The notes: a model not told the origin generated them from the letters alone. A DNA stretch of 64,000 bases from an uncultured Pseudomonadota bacterium (GCA_902771535.1 CACXWU010000002.1:50481-114480); one strand, 5' to 3'; positions 52,343 to 60,971 are shown, counted from the stretch's first letter. A program made the numbers and translations.

Positions 52343-52465
52343 GTGTTTGATCTAAATTTATTCAAAATCTTGAAAAAGTTTAAGTCAGTTTCCAAATTTT
52401 CGGCATATATACCTTATGAACGGACAAAAATGGTTTTTGTTCGAATACACATGGAGAATATTTGA
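52343..52465 (+). CDS. Small ORF between integrase and alpA
   Basis: A 40-codon GTG-start frame with GGAGG about seven bases ahead encodes a basic peptide (MFDLNLFKILKKFKSVSKFS and on to RIHMENI). Its stop overlaps the region of the alpA ribosome site, as if coupled. A still shorter 17-codon frame (52302-52355), also with a strong AAAGGAGGG, overlaps its start. I recognise neither, and they may be leader peptides or chance. The rest of the gap from 52193 holds only a short CGATTTT/AAAATCG stem that might end the integrase transcript. Confidence 0.3.
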   Translation: MFDLNLFKILKKFKSVSKFSAYIPYERTKMVFVRIHMENI

Positions 52466-52475
52466 GGAGAAAAAA

Positions 52476-52670
52476 ATGACTGATAAGTTATTACGCTTAC
52501 CAAAAGTTCTGGAATTGGTCGGAATCAAGAAGACCAAGCTCTGGGAAATGATAAAGAAGGGAAAATTCCCGAGGCAAGGGAAACTCGGCACTAAAACTTC
52601 GGTATGGAGTTTTTTGGAAATTCAACAATGGATAGAAGGAGTAAAAAATGGAGAAGAGATTAATGGCTAA
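52476..52670 (+). CDS. AlpA-family regulator
   Basis: The 64-residue protein is a MerR-like helix-turn-helix of the AlpA type: LLRLPKVLELVGIKKTKLWEMIKKGKFPRQGKLG followed by WSFLEIQQWIEG. In P4-like elements AlpA/Vis activates integrase or excision genes. The start is ATG 52476 behind GAGGAG, and a longer frame has no ribosome site. Its 3' end overlaps the primase start by 23 bases, so it heads a replication operon. Confidence 0.85.
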   Translation: MTDKLLRLPKVLELVGIKKTKLWEMIKKGKFPRQGKLGTKTSVWSFLEIQQWIEGVKNGEEING

Positions 52671-53631
52671 TTTCACACAAATAAAACAGCAATATAAAGA
52701 GAATCCGATAGCCGTACTGCAGCAGCTCGTCGGACAAGGGAAAATAGAGGGCAGCGATTACGTTGCCCTCAACCCGAGGAGAAACGATAGTAAACTGGGA
52801 TCGTTCAGAATCGACATCAATACTGGACGTTTTCATGACTTTGCGACGGGAGACAGAGGCGGCAGTGTTATTGATCTTGCGGCTTTCGTTTATAATTGCG
52901 GAATAGTCGAGGCAGCCCAACGTCTGGAGAGTCTTTTTCCTTTCTTAGCCCGTCAACCGCTTGCGGTTCAAGGAACACTTGCTAAGAAGAAAGAAGTTGA
53001 TATTCGCTATATTTGGAGAAAATCGATAATCGCTGAGCATGATTATCTGAAAAATAAGAAGATTTTGTTGGGAAATGCTTTGGTAAACAACTACAGGGGA
53101 CAAAGCCGTTTAGTAATACCACTGACAGACTTTATTCCCTCAAATCACAGTGGGTTTATCATAAAAACGCTTCAGTTTATAGATAAGGACGGAAACAAAC
53201 GCTTTTCAGGATCATTCAGAGGTATGTTTCACATAGCGTCGGATTTTGATGCAGGGAGCCCCTGCGGGCAGTATTCTGAAAAGTCTTCTGATACAAAGGT
53301 ATGCAGGAAAATTACGATCATCTTGGCAGAAGGCTACGTAACGGCACGAAGTATTGCCGAATCAACAGACCTGTTCGTGATAGCTGCAATGTCTTCCTGC
53401 AATCTGAAAAATGTTGTTGAGAAAATATCTGAGCAATTTCCGAATTCTCGGATAGTCATAGCAGCAGATAACGATGATGCTGGCAGAAATGCAGCGCAAA
53501 GAGTATCGGATATTCCCAACACTCGAATAGTCTACCCAACGCAAGGATTCAAAGATTTCAACGATATGTATCAGGCAGTTGGAGCAGAAAAAGTTAGAAG
53601 AGTTTTTTGTATAAACGGAGGAGTAAGATAA
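52648..53631 (+). CDS. Toprim-domain primase of the element
   Basis: The 327-residue protein has an N-terminal primase-like zinc-less domain (GSDYVALNPRRNDSKLGSFRID...GRFHDFATGDRGGSVIDLAAFV), as in P4/phage primases. A Toprim domain follows, with the glutamate in ILAEGYVTARSIAE and the acidic pair in IVIAADNDDAGRNAA. It should lay primers for element replication together with the next gene. ATG 52648 has AAGGAG seven bases ahead, and a second ATG at 52663 is possible. The stop overlaps the next start by one base. Confidence 0.85.
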   Translation: MEKRLMANFTQIKQQYKENPIAVLQQLVGQGKIEGSDYVALNPRRNDSKLGSFRIDINTGRFHDFATGDRGGSVIDLAAFVYNCGIVEAAQRLESLFPFLARQPLAVQGTLAKKKEVDIRYIWRKSIIAEHDYLKNKKILLGNALVNNYRGQSRLVIPLTDFIPSNHSGFIIKTLQFIDKDGNKRFSGSFRGMFHIASDFDAGSPCGQYSEKSSDTKVCRKITIILAEGYVTARSIAESTDLFVIAAMSSCNLKNVVEKISEQFPNSRIVIAADNDDAGRNAAQRVSDIPNTRIVYPTQGFKDFNDMYQAVGAEKVRRVFCINGGVR

Positions 53632-55370
53632 TGAATAAATTAAGAGATAAAATTGAAAAGATCAGAAAAAATCTACCGGAGAATTTTTCTTTGGAATTGG
53701 ATAACAATCCCGGACTTTATTATAATGACAGAAAAAATGGACTTCAACGAATATGTAATCCGATAGCTGTAACAGCAATAAAAAGAAAAGCCGATGGAAC
53801 TGCCTACGGGAAAGAAATCACTTTTTGGAGCGTGGATAAAAAGGAATACACCTGCTATATCATTCAAAAAACGTTGTTAGACATTAACGCAACACTGAAT
53901 GAACTTGTCGATATAGGTTTAAATATCCCCAAAGCAACATTAAAAAGTAACTTGTTGTACTACTTATCAGAGACATATCCTGCCGAAAGAGTTTTTGAAG
54001 TCGACAAAATAGGATGGGCTAATTCTGATTTTGATACCTATATTTATCCGGTAGTTGCATCGAATGAGCTAGAATCAGAAACAAATGAAAAGTTGGTTTT
54101 ATCTCCTGACTTAAAAAAATGCGGTTTCGGAATAAAAGGAAGTCTAAAACAATGGCAGGATAACATATGTCGATATTGTGAAAATAACGAGAATTTAACG
54201 ACAGGATTATGCATCGGCTTAAGTTCTCCGATATTAAGGCCATTAGATTTAAACGGAGCTATATACAATTTCGTCGGACGAAGCTCAACAGGAAAAACCA
54301 CTGCGGGGTATGTTACAGCCTCTCTTGGCGGTAATCACGAATTTGTGAAAACATGGCGTCTCACTTCAAACGGATTAGAAGGAATAGCCGAGCAACACAA
54401 TGATTCCCTTCTTGTATTAGACGAGCTTTCACAAGTTAGCGGTAAGGATTCTGGAAATAATGCATATATGATAGTTAACGGATCGGGAAAGGTACGTTCG
54501 GATAAAAACGGCAATCCAAAAAATATAAAAACCTGGCGTTTGAATGTAATCAGCACGGGTGAAATCTGTATGGCGGAAAAAATAAATGAAGGAGGAGAGA
54601 GAGTAAAAGGAGGTCAAACAGTGAGAGCAATCGATATCTATGCGGAAATTGAGAATGGATATGGCATATTCAACGACCTGCACAGTTTTTCCGGCGGAAG
54701 TGAGTTAAGTAATTGGCTCAAGCGTCAAACAAATTTATATTACGGTGTTCCCATGTATGAATATACTAAAGAAATAGCGAAAGGCGACAATATAGAAAAG
54801 CTGAAAGATATATATACTATTCAGCGTGAAAAATTATACAGTGATTTTTCTCTCAGGAACGCTGATGGACAGGTTCAAAGAGTCGCTGACTTGTTTGCCG
54901 GACATATTACTGCGGGAATATTTGCATCATCGGATTATTTGGGAATCCTGACTCATAATACGGTGGGTATAGAAGAAAACGTAACAAAAGTATTCTCCAA
55001 GTGGCTTGCTAATAGAGGAACAGTGAAATCTCAAGAAGAAGAACAAATTATTAGTCATGTCAGAGGATTTTTGGATATGCATCAAAACAGATTTAAAACA
55101 ATAATTCCTGGCGTTCATGGTGTCGGCGAAGCAAGAAGCTATAACAACCTCTTGGGACTTAAGATCACCGAAAACGAAAAAGAAACTTATTACATTTTCC
55201 CAAAAGCTTTTGAAGAAGAGATTTGCAATGGATTTGATAAGAAATTGACTAAGCAAATTTTGAAAAGGAAAGGAATTTTGGAGATAGATCAGGACGGAAG
55301 CAACAGAAAATGTCCTTTTGACGGATTTAAAGGGAAACGTATGGTAAAATTAGTCCTTAAAAATTCATGA
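53631..55370 (+). CDS. DUF927 replicative helicase-like ATPase
   Basis: The 579-residue protein has an N-terminal region of about 200 residues and then the DUF927 ATPase core. The core has Walker A NFVGRSSTGKTTAGYV, Walker B SLLVLDELSQVSG and downstream GSGKVRSDKNGN and WRLNVISTGE. DUF927 proteins sit next to primases in plasmids and satellites and act as helicases. A winged-helix-like tail (RSYNNLLGLKITENEKETYYIFP) ends it. The start is ATG 53631 behind GGAGGAG, coupled to the primase. A terminator and repeat-rich gap follow. Confidence 0.85.
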   Translation: MNKLRDKIEKIRKNLPENFSLELDNNPGLYYNDRKNGLQRICNPIAVTAIKRKADGTAYGKEITFWSVDKKEYTCYIIQKTLLDINATLNELVDIGLNIPKATLKSNLLYYLSETYPAERVFEVDKIGWANSDFDTYIYPVVASNELESETNEKLVLSPDLKKCGFGIKGSLKQWQDNICRYCENNENLTTGLCIGLSSPILRPLDLNGAIYNFVGRSSTGKTTAGYVTASLGGNHEFVKTWRLTSNGLEGIAEQHNDSLLVLDELSQVSGKDSGNNAYMIVNGSGKVRSDKNGNPKNIKTWRLNVISTGEICMAEKINEGGERVKGGQTVRAIDIYAEIENGYGIFNDLHSFSGGSELSNWLKRQTNLYYGVPMYEYTKEIAKGDNIEKLKDIYTIQREKLYSDFSLRNADGQVQRVADLFAGHITAGIFASSDYLGILTHNTVGIEENVTKVFSKWLANRGTVKSQEEEQIISHVRGFLDMHQNRFKTIIPGVHGVGEARSYNNLLGLKITENEKETYYIFPKAFEEEICNGFDKKLTKQILKRKGILEIDQDGSNRKCPFDGFKGKRMVKLVLKNS

Positions 55371-55431
55371 TTTTTCTGTCGGTTGCATCGGTATTCCGGT
55401 GCAGCCTGAAATTTCAGCGTTTATACGAATA

Positions 55432-55459
55432 AAAAAATCGGTATCAGTACCGTTTTTTT
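55432..55459 (+). terminator. Terminator of the element replication operon
   Basis: CGGTA, TCAG loop, TACCG, then seven T. The preceding run of seven A pairs with the T run and makes it work in both directions. The stem itself belongs to the CGGTAT repeats. Confidence 0.65.
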
Positions 55460-55504
55460 CCGGTATTTCCGGTTTCCATACCGAAAACATACAGTCCACA
55501 ATTC

Positions 55505-55516
55505 CTCAAATTTGAG
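55505..55516. repeat. Element palindrome CTCAAATTTGAG, central copy
   Basis: Identical to the copies near both ends of the element and embedded in the iteron-like cluster. Confidence 0.6.
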
Positions 55517-55755
55517 CGCGTACCGAAAATACCGATAATGCCGATGGGATTTTTATGATTTTTGAAATTATTGGAATGTCTGTGTTGGCTCGTAACTTTT
55601 TAATGTTTAGCTCTATTATAATTTGTATCATTAGGAAAAAATATTGCAAAAACATTAAGTATATGATACAAGTTTGAGCATCAGTGTAGTTTTTGTAGTT
55701 TTGGAAGAGTAGTTTGCGTACCAGGTCGCGTAGAGTGATTGGGCGTGGGGGGTAT

Positions 55756-55772
55756 TTGCCTGCGTTAGGCAA
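55756..55772 (+). promoter_or_regulatory. Hairpin in the ankyrin gene leader
   Basis: TTGCCT, GCGTT loop, AGGCAA forms a perfect 6-bp stem about 13 bases upstream of the TAGGAGC ribosome site. It could affect translation. No clear -35/-10 pair was found before it. Confidence 0.35.
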
Positions 55773-55797
55773 GAGATATTTGGGATAGGAGCAAAAC

Positions 55798-58700
55798 ATG
55801 AATAAATCTCTATTAGTAGCAAGCTTTGCGGTGTTAACTGCAAGTGTTTTTGGAATGGATGCAAACAGTATTCAAAGCAGCAATCGAAAAAGCAAATGGT
55901 TTGATGCGGTAAGAACGAATGACTTAAATAGCATGAAGGAACTGGTAAAGAAAGGCTCAGATCTTTGTGTTCAGGACAACAAAGGAAATACTGCTCTGAT
56001 ATTAGCTTCAAGGAACGGATATCTCGGTATGGTAAAATGGATAATAGACCAAGTTATTGATAGACCGTTCTTAATGTCTTTTCTTTCTGCTTATAATAAT
56101 CAGCAACCTTTGAGTAATGAACAGATATCTCAATTACATGATGGGATTGCGAATTTTTACAACCTTATTAATATAGCGAATTCTCGCGATTATTCGGAGG
56201 CTGGAGAATATACTGCTGTACAAATGGCCGCAAAGTACGGCCATACGGATATTGTGCGGCATTTAATAGCACAAGGAACGGATATATATAAGAATCAGAA
56301 AGGAATTGTCCCGTTGTTATTTGCGTCAGCGAAAGAACACGAGAATCTCATAAAATATTGGATGGAAAAGTGTCCCGACGCCGGCACAGGAACGGCTATA
56401 TCGATAGCATCAGAAACGGGCATATCGATAAAATCAGAAACTGATTACAAAAATTTTGTGAAATATTTAATAGAACACGGCGCGAATGTTAATGAAGAGA
56501 CGCCAAACGGGGTTACTCCTTTGCTGTTTGCGGTAGGACGAGGGTATGAGGATACCGTAAAATACTTGTTGGAAAACAGTGCCGATATAAGTAAGTCCAA
56601 CAAGTACGGAGAGACTCCGTTAATGATTGCATTACTATGTAAACACGAAAATGTCGCAAAATGTTTGGTAGAAAAAGGGGCGGATGTAAACCAATCAGGA
56701 TACAGACCAAACTTGCCACTCTCGATAGCATCAAGGACTGGGCAAATAAACCTTGTGAAATACCTGGTAGAACGTGGCGCAGAGGTGAATTTATGGGAAC
56801 AGTACAGTGACGCATTGCGTTTCGCGGCAAGAGAAGGACACCTAGATGTTGTTCAATATTTAACAGAAAAGGGAGCCAACGTTAATGGATCACAAATCGG
56901 TGAAACTCCTCCATTAATCGAAGCAATAACTGGAGGAAATGAAGACGTCATAAAATGTTTGATAGAACATGGCGCCGACGTAAACATACAAGCAGGTAGA
57001 ACTACTCCATTGATCAGGGCGTCAGGTCTTGGAAACCAAAACATTGTAAAGTATTTGGTAGAACACGGGGCAGATATAAATTTGCGAAGGTTGTCGGACG
57101 ATGCTACGGCGTTGTATGCCGCGGCAGTAACGGGTCATTTAAACATCGTGCAATATTTGGTAGAACATGGCGCTGACATAAATCAAGATTCTCTGTTGAC
57201 TGATACAATCTTTGAGGAACACGTGGACATTGTGAAATATTTGGTAGAGCACGGTGTTAACGTAAACGAAAACAGAGAAGACGGAGCAACTCCGTTACTT
57301 GCTGCGATACAAAATGGTAACGAGATTATTATCAGATATTTATCTGAACACGGTGCAGATATAAACAGAGAGAATAACAAAGGAGATACTCCCTTATTAT
57401 ATGCGGTGAGCTGTGAAAATATCGACCTTGTGAAATGCTTGGTAGAACTGGGTGCAGATGTAAATAAAACTGATAGTCGCGGAAATACTCCTCTGATTTA
57501 CGCTTGTGAAGAAGGTAACGAAAATATCGTGAAATATCTCGTAAAAAACGGCGCTGATCTAAACAGAGCAAATAAGCATGGAAATATTCCGTTACTGGAG
57601 GCATTAGCTTCAATACGCAGAGATGAAAGTGACGGAAGTATCGTAAAATATTTAGTGGAGCACGGCGCCGATGTGAATAAATTAGGGGATAATGGTGTTG
57701 GATCCAAAGTCACTCCTTTAATGGAGGCAGCGTCATTAAGGAATAAAGCTCTTACACAATATCTGATAGAACATGGTGCTGATATAAATAAAGCGAATGA
57801 GAATGGAGAGACTCCGTTGACATATTCACTGCAATATAGAGGAAAAAATGACATTGCAAAATACTTGATAGAGAAAGGCGCTGATGTAAATCACGTCAAT
57901 AAATTGGGATACACCCCTTTATTTTTTGCAGCATTCCGTCTCAAAGACGAATCTCTTGTGACGTATATATTAGAACACGGTGTTGATGTAAATGAGGCAA
58001 TATCAATCCTTGCGAGAAGCGGAGATGAAGCGCGTGTAAAATATTTGGTGGAGAAATGCGGTGCCGACATAAATAAGGTGGGATTGAGTGGTAATACCGC
58101 CTTGAATGCGTCAGTAATGATCGGGAATGAAGAACTTGTAAAATATCTAGTAGAACGTGGCGCTGATGTAAATCAGGTAGACGCGTGGGGGCTTACTCCG
58201 TTAATGCACGCGACGAGTGAAACCATTATGAAATACCTGGTAGAACATGGCGCTGATATACATAAAGTAGGGACAAATGGAAATACAGCATTACATGAAG
58301 CAGTAGAACACGGAAACGAAATCGCTGTAAAATACTTAGTAAAACAAGGTGCTGATGTAAATCAAGTAAGTTTAGACAGCAAAGTAAAGGAGGGATTCTT
58401 TGGTGGCAGAGGAAGAGGATATACTCCATTACTGTTAGCGACTAGCAACAGGAGTGAATCCATTGTGAAATACCTAGTAGAACACGGAGCAAACGTAAAT
58501 TATGTGGGTCCGGAAGGAGAGACCACGTTGACAACTGCATTAAGGTATGACGATGAAAGCCTCGTGAAGTATTTAGTAGAACATGGTGCTGACGTGAATT
58601 ATACAAATCCGAATGGAGAAACGCCGTTGTTTCTGTCGACAATGAGAAACGAGTCCATTGTAAAATATTTAGTGGAACACGGTGCCAATATAAATAAAGA

Positions 58701-58992
58701 GGAGTCACACGGACTTGCTGCATTACATAAAACAGCACACCACGGAAATAAAGCAATCATAAAATACTTGGTAGAACATGGAGCCGTTATAGACAAAGAA
58801 AGTGTAAATGGATTTACTCCTCTGTGGTTTGCTGTAAACAAATTGGGGGATTACGTCAAAGAAAAAGAAGATATCATAAAATATTTGGTAAACCACGGCG
58901 CCGATATGAATAAAGCAAGCTTAAACGTGGATAATCCGGAATCAGAAGCGAACTTTTGGGATATTCGTCCAACTGAGCTGGTGGACTTTTAG
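55798..58992 (+). CDS. Giant secreted ankyrin-repeat protein (element cargo)
   Basis: The 1064-residue protein has a signal peptide (MNKSLLVASFAVLTASVFG) and then close to 28 ankyrin repeats of about 33 residues, with consensus GxTPLxxAxxxGNExIVKYLVEHGADVN. The first 60 residues after the signal and the segment at about 100-140 fit less well, and some repeats carry inserts (for example KVKEGFFGGRGRGY). The end is non-repetitive (DNPESEANFWDIRPTELVDF). No transmembrane anchor or enzymatic domain is visible. It has AGGAG seven bases before the ATG. It is probably an exported effector or surface-binding protein aimed at host proteins, which is inference from the family. Confidence 0.88.
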   Translation: MNKSLLVASFAVLTASVFGMDANSIQSSNRKSKWFDAVRTNDLNSMKELVKKGSDLCVQDNKGNTALILASRNGYLGMVKWIIDQVIDRPFLMSFLSAYNNQQPLSNEQISQLHDGIANFYNLINIANSRDYSEAGEYTAVQMAAKYGHTDIVRHLIAQGTDIYKNQKGIVPLLFASAKEHENLIKYWMEKCPDAGTGTAISIASETGISIKSETDYKNFVKYLIEHGANVNEETPNGVTPLLFAVGRGYEDTVKYLLENSADISKSNKYGETPLMIALLCKHENVAKCLVEKGADVNQSGYRPNLPLSIASRTGQINLVKYLVERGAEVNLWEQYSDALRFAAREGHLDVVQYLTEKGANVNGSQIGETPPLIEAITGGNEDVIKCLIEHGADVNIQAGRTTPLIRASGLGNQNIVKYLVEHGADINLRRLSDDATALYAAAVTGHLNIVQYLVEHGADINQDSLLTDTIFEEHVDIVKYLVEHGVNVNENREDGATPLLAAIQNGNEIIIRYLSEHGADINRENNKGDTPLLYAVSCENIDLVKCLVELGADVNKTDSRGNTPLIYACEEGNENIVKYLVKNGADLNRANKHGNIPLLEALASIRRDESDGSIVKYLVEHGADVNKLGDNGVGSKVTPLMEAASLRNKALTQYLIEHGADINKANENGETPLTYSLQYRGKNDIAKYLIEKGADVNHVNKLGYTPLFFAAFRLKDESLVTYILEHGVDVNEAISILARSGDEARVKYLVEKCGADINKVGLSGNTALNASVMIGNEELVKYLVERGADVNQVDAWGLTPLMHATSETIMKYLVEHGADIHKVGTNGNTALHEAVEHGNEIAVKYLVKQGADVNQVSLDSKVKEGFFGGRGRGYTPLLLATSNRSESIVKYLVEHGANVNYVGPEGETTLTTALRYDDESLVKYLVEHGADVNYTNPNGETPLFLSTMRNESIVKYLVEHGANINKEESHGLAALHKTAHHGNKAIIKYLVEHGAVIDKESVNGFTPLWFAVNKLGDYVKEKEDIIKYLVNHGADMNKASLNVDNPESEANFWDIRPTELVDF

Positions 58993-59184
58993 ATAATGTG
59001 GCGCAGACCATGACGGTTGGCGTTTTCTTACATAATCGAGGACTTTGGGGAGTATTTTTTGAAAAGGTACTTCCCTGGTTTCTCTTCGTGCGGGAGCCGA
59101 ACCCCCAGTATTTCGCTAGTGTCGGAAAAATTTTTGTTAACTTTACTTTACTGATGAGGAAAACCATTTAAAAGTGTTGAATTT

Positions 59185-60378
59185 TTACAAATATCCTACA
59201 GGAATCGACCTGACTTTCTTGGAAACAAAGGAATATTCAGGAGCCAAGCACACGACAAATCCCTGATCGTAGTCGATAACATCGAAATTTTTGATGTCGT
59301 TTTTGTCCGGCGAGGTTTTCTTTTTAATTTCGATAGGAATTAGTTTTCCATTGATTTCCAGCAACAGATCGATCTCTTTTTTGTCCTTATCTCGATAAAA
59401 AAACAAAGGCGCTCTTTTTCCGCAGAACCAAAACGATTTCAGAATTTCCGAAACGACGTAAGTTTCAAATATCGCTCCGCTCATTGCTCCGCTTTCCAGG
59501 GTTTCGGCAGTCTGCCAATTTGTGAGGTAGCACGCCAACCCCGTATCGAGAAAATATAACTTCGGCATTTTGGTCATTCGATTTGTAAGATTTGAGTAAT
59601 AAGGTTCAAGAAGATAAACGATTCCGGAGGCTCGCAGAACGGAAATCCAATTTTTTACAGTCGGCGCGGAAACTCCGATATCTTTCGAAATATCGGACAG
59701 ATTTAATAGCTGACCCGTTCTTGCCGCGAGGGCTCTCATAAATTTCAGGAAGGTCAATTCATTAGAAACCAATCCGAAGTCTCTGACATCCCTTTCGATA
59801 TAAGTTTGGACATAAGAGTTGTAATATAATTCCCAATATTCGTCGGAAGAACAAACCAATTTCGGACACGAGCCTTTCCAGATCGATCTGTACAAACTCA
59901 TCAGAGAAACCGAAGCCGGCGGTTGATTCAAAACTTCTTCCGTATCCGTAAAAACATTCGCAAAATTCAGGTGCAGTCTTTCTCTTTGAGAAAATCCCTG
60001 CAGTTGCAGTATAGCGATACGTCCCGCCAGAGTTTCCGATACATTTTTCATGAGGTGAAATTGTTGAGATCCCGTCAGCCAATACATCCCGTTTTGCTGT
60101 TTTTGATCAACTTCAACTTTAATCGCGGAGAACAGATTAGGAGCATATTGCACCTCATCAATCAAAACAGGCGGTTGATATTTTTGCAAAAACAATTCTG
60201 GGTCTTCAACCGCCAACTTTCTGTCAGAGAGGTTGTCGAGAGTTACATATTTTCTGTTTTGATCGCAATTTCTGAGAACAGTAGTCTTTCCGACCTGCCT
60301 CGGTCCCGTCAGCATCACAACCGGAAAATTAGCCGTTGCCATCAAAATTGCATCCTCTATATTTCTCTTTACATACAT
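59185..60378 (-). CDS. AAA ATPase with DUF4143 domain
   Basis: The 397-residue protein belongs to the AAA_14/DUF4143 group. It has Walker A VVMLTGPRQVGKTTVLRN near residues 20-35, Walker B PPVLIDEVQYAPNLF, sensor GMYWLTGSQQFHLMKN, then a winged-helix segment (LNLSDISKDIGVSAPTVKNWISVLRASGIVYLLEPYYSNL). A nuclease-like end follows, with FFYRDKDKKEIDLLLEINGKLIPIEIKKK (D...E.K). The function is unknown, and members are frequent in mobile regions of host-associated bacteria. ATG 60378 is preferred to an in-frame start 20 codons earlier. It lies inside the element on the strand opposite the other genes. Confidence 0.82.
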   Translation of the reverse strand: MYVKRNIEDAILMATANFPVVMLTGPRQVGKTTVLRNCDQNRKYVTLDNLSDRKLAVEDPELFLQKYQPPVLIDEVQYAPNLFSAIKVEVDQKQQNGMYWLTGSQQFHLMKNVSETLAGRIAILQLQGFSQRERLHLNFANVFTDTEEVLNQPPASVSLMSLYRSIWKGSCPKLVCSSDEYWELYYNSYVQTYIERDVRDFGLVSNELTFLKFMRALAARTGQLLNLSDISKDIGVSAPTVKNWISVLRASGIVYLLEPYYSNLTNRMTKMPKLYFLDTGLACYLTNWQTAETLESGAMSGAIFETYVVSEILKSFWFCGKRAPLFFYRDKDKKEIDLLLEINGKLIPIEIKKKTSPDKNDIKNFDVIDYDQGFVVCLAPEYSFVSKKVRSIPVGYL

Positions 60379-60483
60379 ATCAAATCCGACTTTTCGAAAT
60401 TCCAACTTTAGAATAGTCGAAATTTGAACGAAAATCAACCAAGATGAACCAATAACGGAGCGGTGTAAACAGATGAAGTTTTG

Positions 60484-60495
60484 CTCAAATTTGAG
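60484..60495. repeat. Element palindrome CTCAAATTTGAG, right copy
   Basis: The third perfect copy, 110 bases upstream of the DUF4143 gene start. A fourth with one mismatch (CTGAAATTTGAG) is at 60811-60822 near attR. Confidence 0.6.
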
Positions 60496-60575
60496 AAGTG
60501 ATTACGGATGAGCTAAAAAACTTAGGTCACACAAATACTGTCTACATTACGGGCAGAAATATCAACTTTTCTCCT

Positions 60576-60607
60576 CTTAGCCAGTACTCAGCCGCAGGCT
60601 GACTAAG
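60576..60607. repeat. Inverted repeat in the right-end non-coding region
   Basis: TCAGCC-GCA-GGCTGA forms a 6-bp hairpin, and the outer CTTAG/CTAAG can pair around it. No T run follows. It lies in the gene-free 460 bases between the DUF4143 gene and attR, which otherwise hold only the arm-type sites and palindromes. Confidence 0.5.
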
Positions 60608-60760
60608 TCGTAATCAGGAAGCATTATTTTTAAGGTCACTTTAGTTACCTTGGGCGAGAGAGAAATTATGATCAAAAGTATATTCGTGATATAAACTATA
60701 CATAAGTTCGAAAAAATGCTTATTTGTTCGCATAAAATCTTGTATTCGTAGCGCAACTTG

Positions 60761-60783
60761 TTTGGGGGTACTTCTGGGGGTAC
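60761..60783 (+). promoter_or_regulatory. Right arm-type integrase sites
   Basis: TTTGGGGGTAC at 60761 and CTGGGGGTAC at 60774 have their G runs 12 bases apart, the same spacing and orientation as the pair at 50879/50891. Confidence 0.6.
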
Positions 60784-60839
60784 CTTTCAAAGCATTTGCC
60801 CCACACAACACTGAAATTTGAGAAAAACATAGCATAAAT

Positions 60840-60855
60840 CTGGTGGAGGGGGAAA
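60840..60855. repeat. attR: tRNA-Tyr 3' end
   Basis: ctggtggagggggaaa, identical to 50733-50748. It includes the encoded CCA, the 3' acceptor strand and part of the T arm of the intact tRNA. Confidence 0.85.
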
Positions 60856-60926
60856 GATTCGAACTCTCGTAGACTTCCGTCGACAGATTTACAGTCTGCT
60901 GCCTTTGACCGCTCGGCCACCCCTCC
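60841..60926 (-). tRNA. tRNA-Tyr (anticodon GTA)
   Basis: An 86-base class II tRNA: the GGAGGGG acceptor pairs with CCCCTCC, the anticodon loop CTGTAAA reads UAU/UAC, the variable arm is long, the T loop is GTTCGAAT, the discriminator is A and CCA is encoded. Its 3' end is the element's insertion site. The gene remains intact because the element restores the end. Confidence 0.95.
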
Positions 60927-60942
60927 GCAAGAAAGCAGTCCC

Positions 60943-60971
60943 ACAATAAACCGAATATTCACTGAGGTCAA
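60943..60971 (-). promoter_or_regulatory. Promoter of tRNA-Tyr
   Basis: On the minus strand TTGACC, 17 bases, TATTGT, preceded by an A/T-rich UP-like stretch. Confidence 0.65.

Larger units (their letters stand above)
55389..55545. repeat. Iteron-like CGGTAT / TACCGA cluster, candidate element origin
   Basis: In about 160 bases the string CGGTA or its complement TACCG appears some seven or eight times, in both directions, for example at 55389, 55439, 55448, 55461, 55479, 55521 and 55530. Two of them are TACCGAAAA. Such clustering after primase and helicase genes suggests an origin. The rest of the gap to 55797 has no gene. Confidence 0.45.
50733..60855. mobile_element. Integrated P4-like element in the tRNA-Tyr gene, with ankyrin cargo
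   Basis: A 16-bp direct repeat of the 3' end of tRNA-Tyr bounds about 10.1 kb. The complete tRNA is at the right end and only the repeat at the left. Inside, from the left, are a P4-type integrase, a small ORF, AlpA, a Toprim primase and a DUF927 helicase on one strand. The giant ankyrin gene follows, and a DUF4143 ATPase lies on the other strand. No capsid, tail, conjugation or relaxase genes are seen, so it resembles a satellite or genomic island that relies on others for transfer. Repeated motifs near both ends and a recurrent palindrome are confined to it. Confidence 0.85.

Noticed and set aside
55798..58992. Regularly spaced DNA similarity resembling a repeat array or CRISPR
   Set aside because: The period is about 99 bp and in frame, the units are divergent, and they encode ankyrin repeats. 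It is a protein repeat, not a CRISPR.
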